Shown here piece by piece: positions 13,733 to 14,060 of a DNA stretch of 14,060 nucleotides (within the stretch, counting starts at the first letter, position 1; each line of letters begins with the position of its first letter). The stretch covers positions 1 through 14,060 of the forward strand of contig DVGP01000051.1 of NCBI GenBank assembly GCA_018712665.1, given 5' to 3'. The notes beneath the pieces were generated by a model that saw nothing but the letters and a program-made list of their open reading frames with translations, made no database searches and had not been told where the DNA came from. A program made the position numbers and the translations under genes. The stretch comes from Candidatus Pelethomonas intestinigallinarum (lineage in GTDB: Bacteria > Bacillota > Clostridia > Oscillospirales > Oscillospiraceae).

Positions 13733-14060
13733 TCAGTAGTGGACCACGTCCCCGGCGGAGCGGATTCGCTCCAGCACCGGCTGGGCCTCCGGATCGCGGA
13801 AATAGTCCAGGGTGGCCGGGGGGACCAGGGTATCCAAAGCGGCAAAGTCCCCCTGCTGGAGGGCTTGCCGCACGGTGGAGGCGCTGATGGGTTTGCCGTC
13901 GGGCCCGGCTTTCCGGGGGATAACCACACACTCCACCCCCGCCTTGGGCAGCTCCCGGGTCAGGACGTCGTTGTAGATGCCGGTGACCACGCTGGCGGGC
14001 TCCTCCCCCACGTACCGCCGCCGGATGCCCAGGGCCCTGGCGATCTTCAGGAAGATGGCC
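13733..14060 (-). CDS. citC: CitC, [citrate (pro-3S)-lyase] ligase, C-terminal part
   Basis: Only the last 109 residues are in the window; the reading frame continues beyond the right edge. CitC acetylates the thiol of the citrate lyase prosthetic group with acetate and ATP, activating the enzyme. The visible part is the end of the nucleotidyltransferase domain: RRRYVGEEPASVVTGIYND, then LPKAGVECVVIPRK, GKPISASTVRQAL (the ISASxVR motif binding the nucleotide phosphate) and LVPPATLDYF. The true end of this sequence differs from NadD-type adenylyltransferases, which share the ISAS motif, and the citX-citG neighbours settle the choice. It is the most upstream visible gene of the cluster. A GTG at 14011 is internal, not the start. 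Confidence 0.9.
   Translation of the reverse strand, partial: AIFLKIARALGIRRRYVGEEPASVVTGIYNDVLTRELPKAGVECVVIPRKAGPDGKPISASTVRQALQQGDFAALDTLVPPATLDYFRDPEAQPVLERIRSAGDVVHY

Overview
The window looks like a GC-rich member of the Bacillota, class Clostridia, most likely an Oscillospiraceae-type gut anaerobe. The supporting signs are strong AGGAGG-type ribosome binding sites, sigma-A promoters with 17-bp spacers, a transketolase split into two subunit genes, an oxygen-sensitive Fe-S cysteine desulfidase family protein and a citrate lyase maturation cluster. This placement is inferred from gene content, not from a marker gene.

Layout, left to right. (1) 1-213: a truncated hairpin element and a terminator behind the first gene. 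(2) 214-3700, minus strand: cysteine desulfidase family protein (cyuA-like), dCMP deaminase family protein, and a sodium:solute symporter with its own promoter and terminator. (3) 3896-6611, plus strand: dusB, an ECF sigma factor that overlaps dusB by 8 bp, and its likely membrane anti-sigma factor, closed by a bidirectional terminator. (4) 6657-8397, minus strand: two-gene split transketolase, divergently transcribed from (5) a HAD-family phosphatase at 8572-9234 that has a perfect consensus promoter. (6) 9235-9579: hairpin-rich non-coding DNA. (7) 9580-11637, plus strand: two adjacent COG0523/CobW-type metal-chaperone GTPases, the first with a very His-rich linker, the second joined to a YcgQ-like C-terminal domain. 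(8) 11638-12174: about 540 bp of non-coding DNA made almost entirely of perfect hairpins. (9) 12175-14060, minus strand: citC (partial, runs off the right edge), citX and a frameshifted citG. Together these attach the phosphoribosyl-dephospho-CoA prosthetic group to citrate lyase acyl carrier protein and acetylate it.

The most unusual feature is a compound hairpin element present four times (1-77, 11657-11809, 12003-12167, 13631-13707). Each copy sits behind the 3' end of a gene and is oriented with it. The stems differ in sequence but keep their pairing, while short linkers and loops are conserved (an ACCCCGG-like linker, a CAAAA after hairpin 2, and a TTTCGA loop in a 16-bp hairpin 3). Two copies face each other between the convergent cobW2 and citG genes. 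The second notable point is a one-base phase break in citG at a seven-C run.
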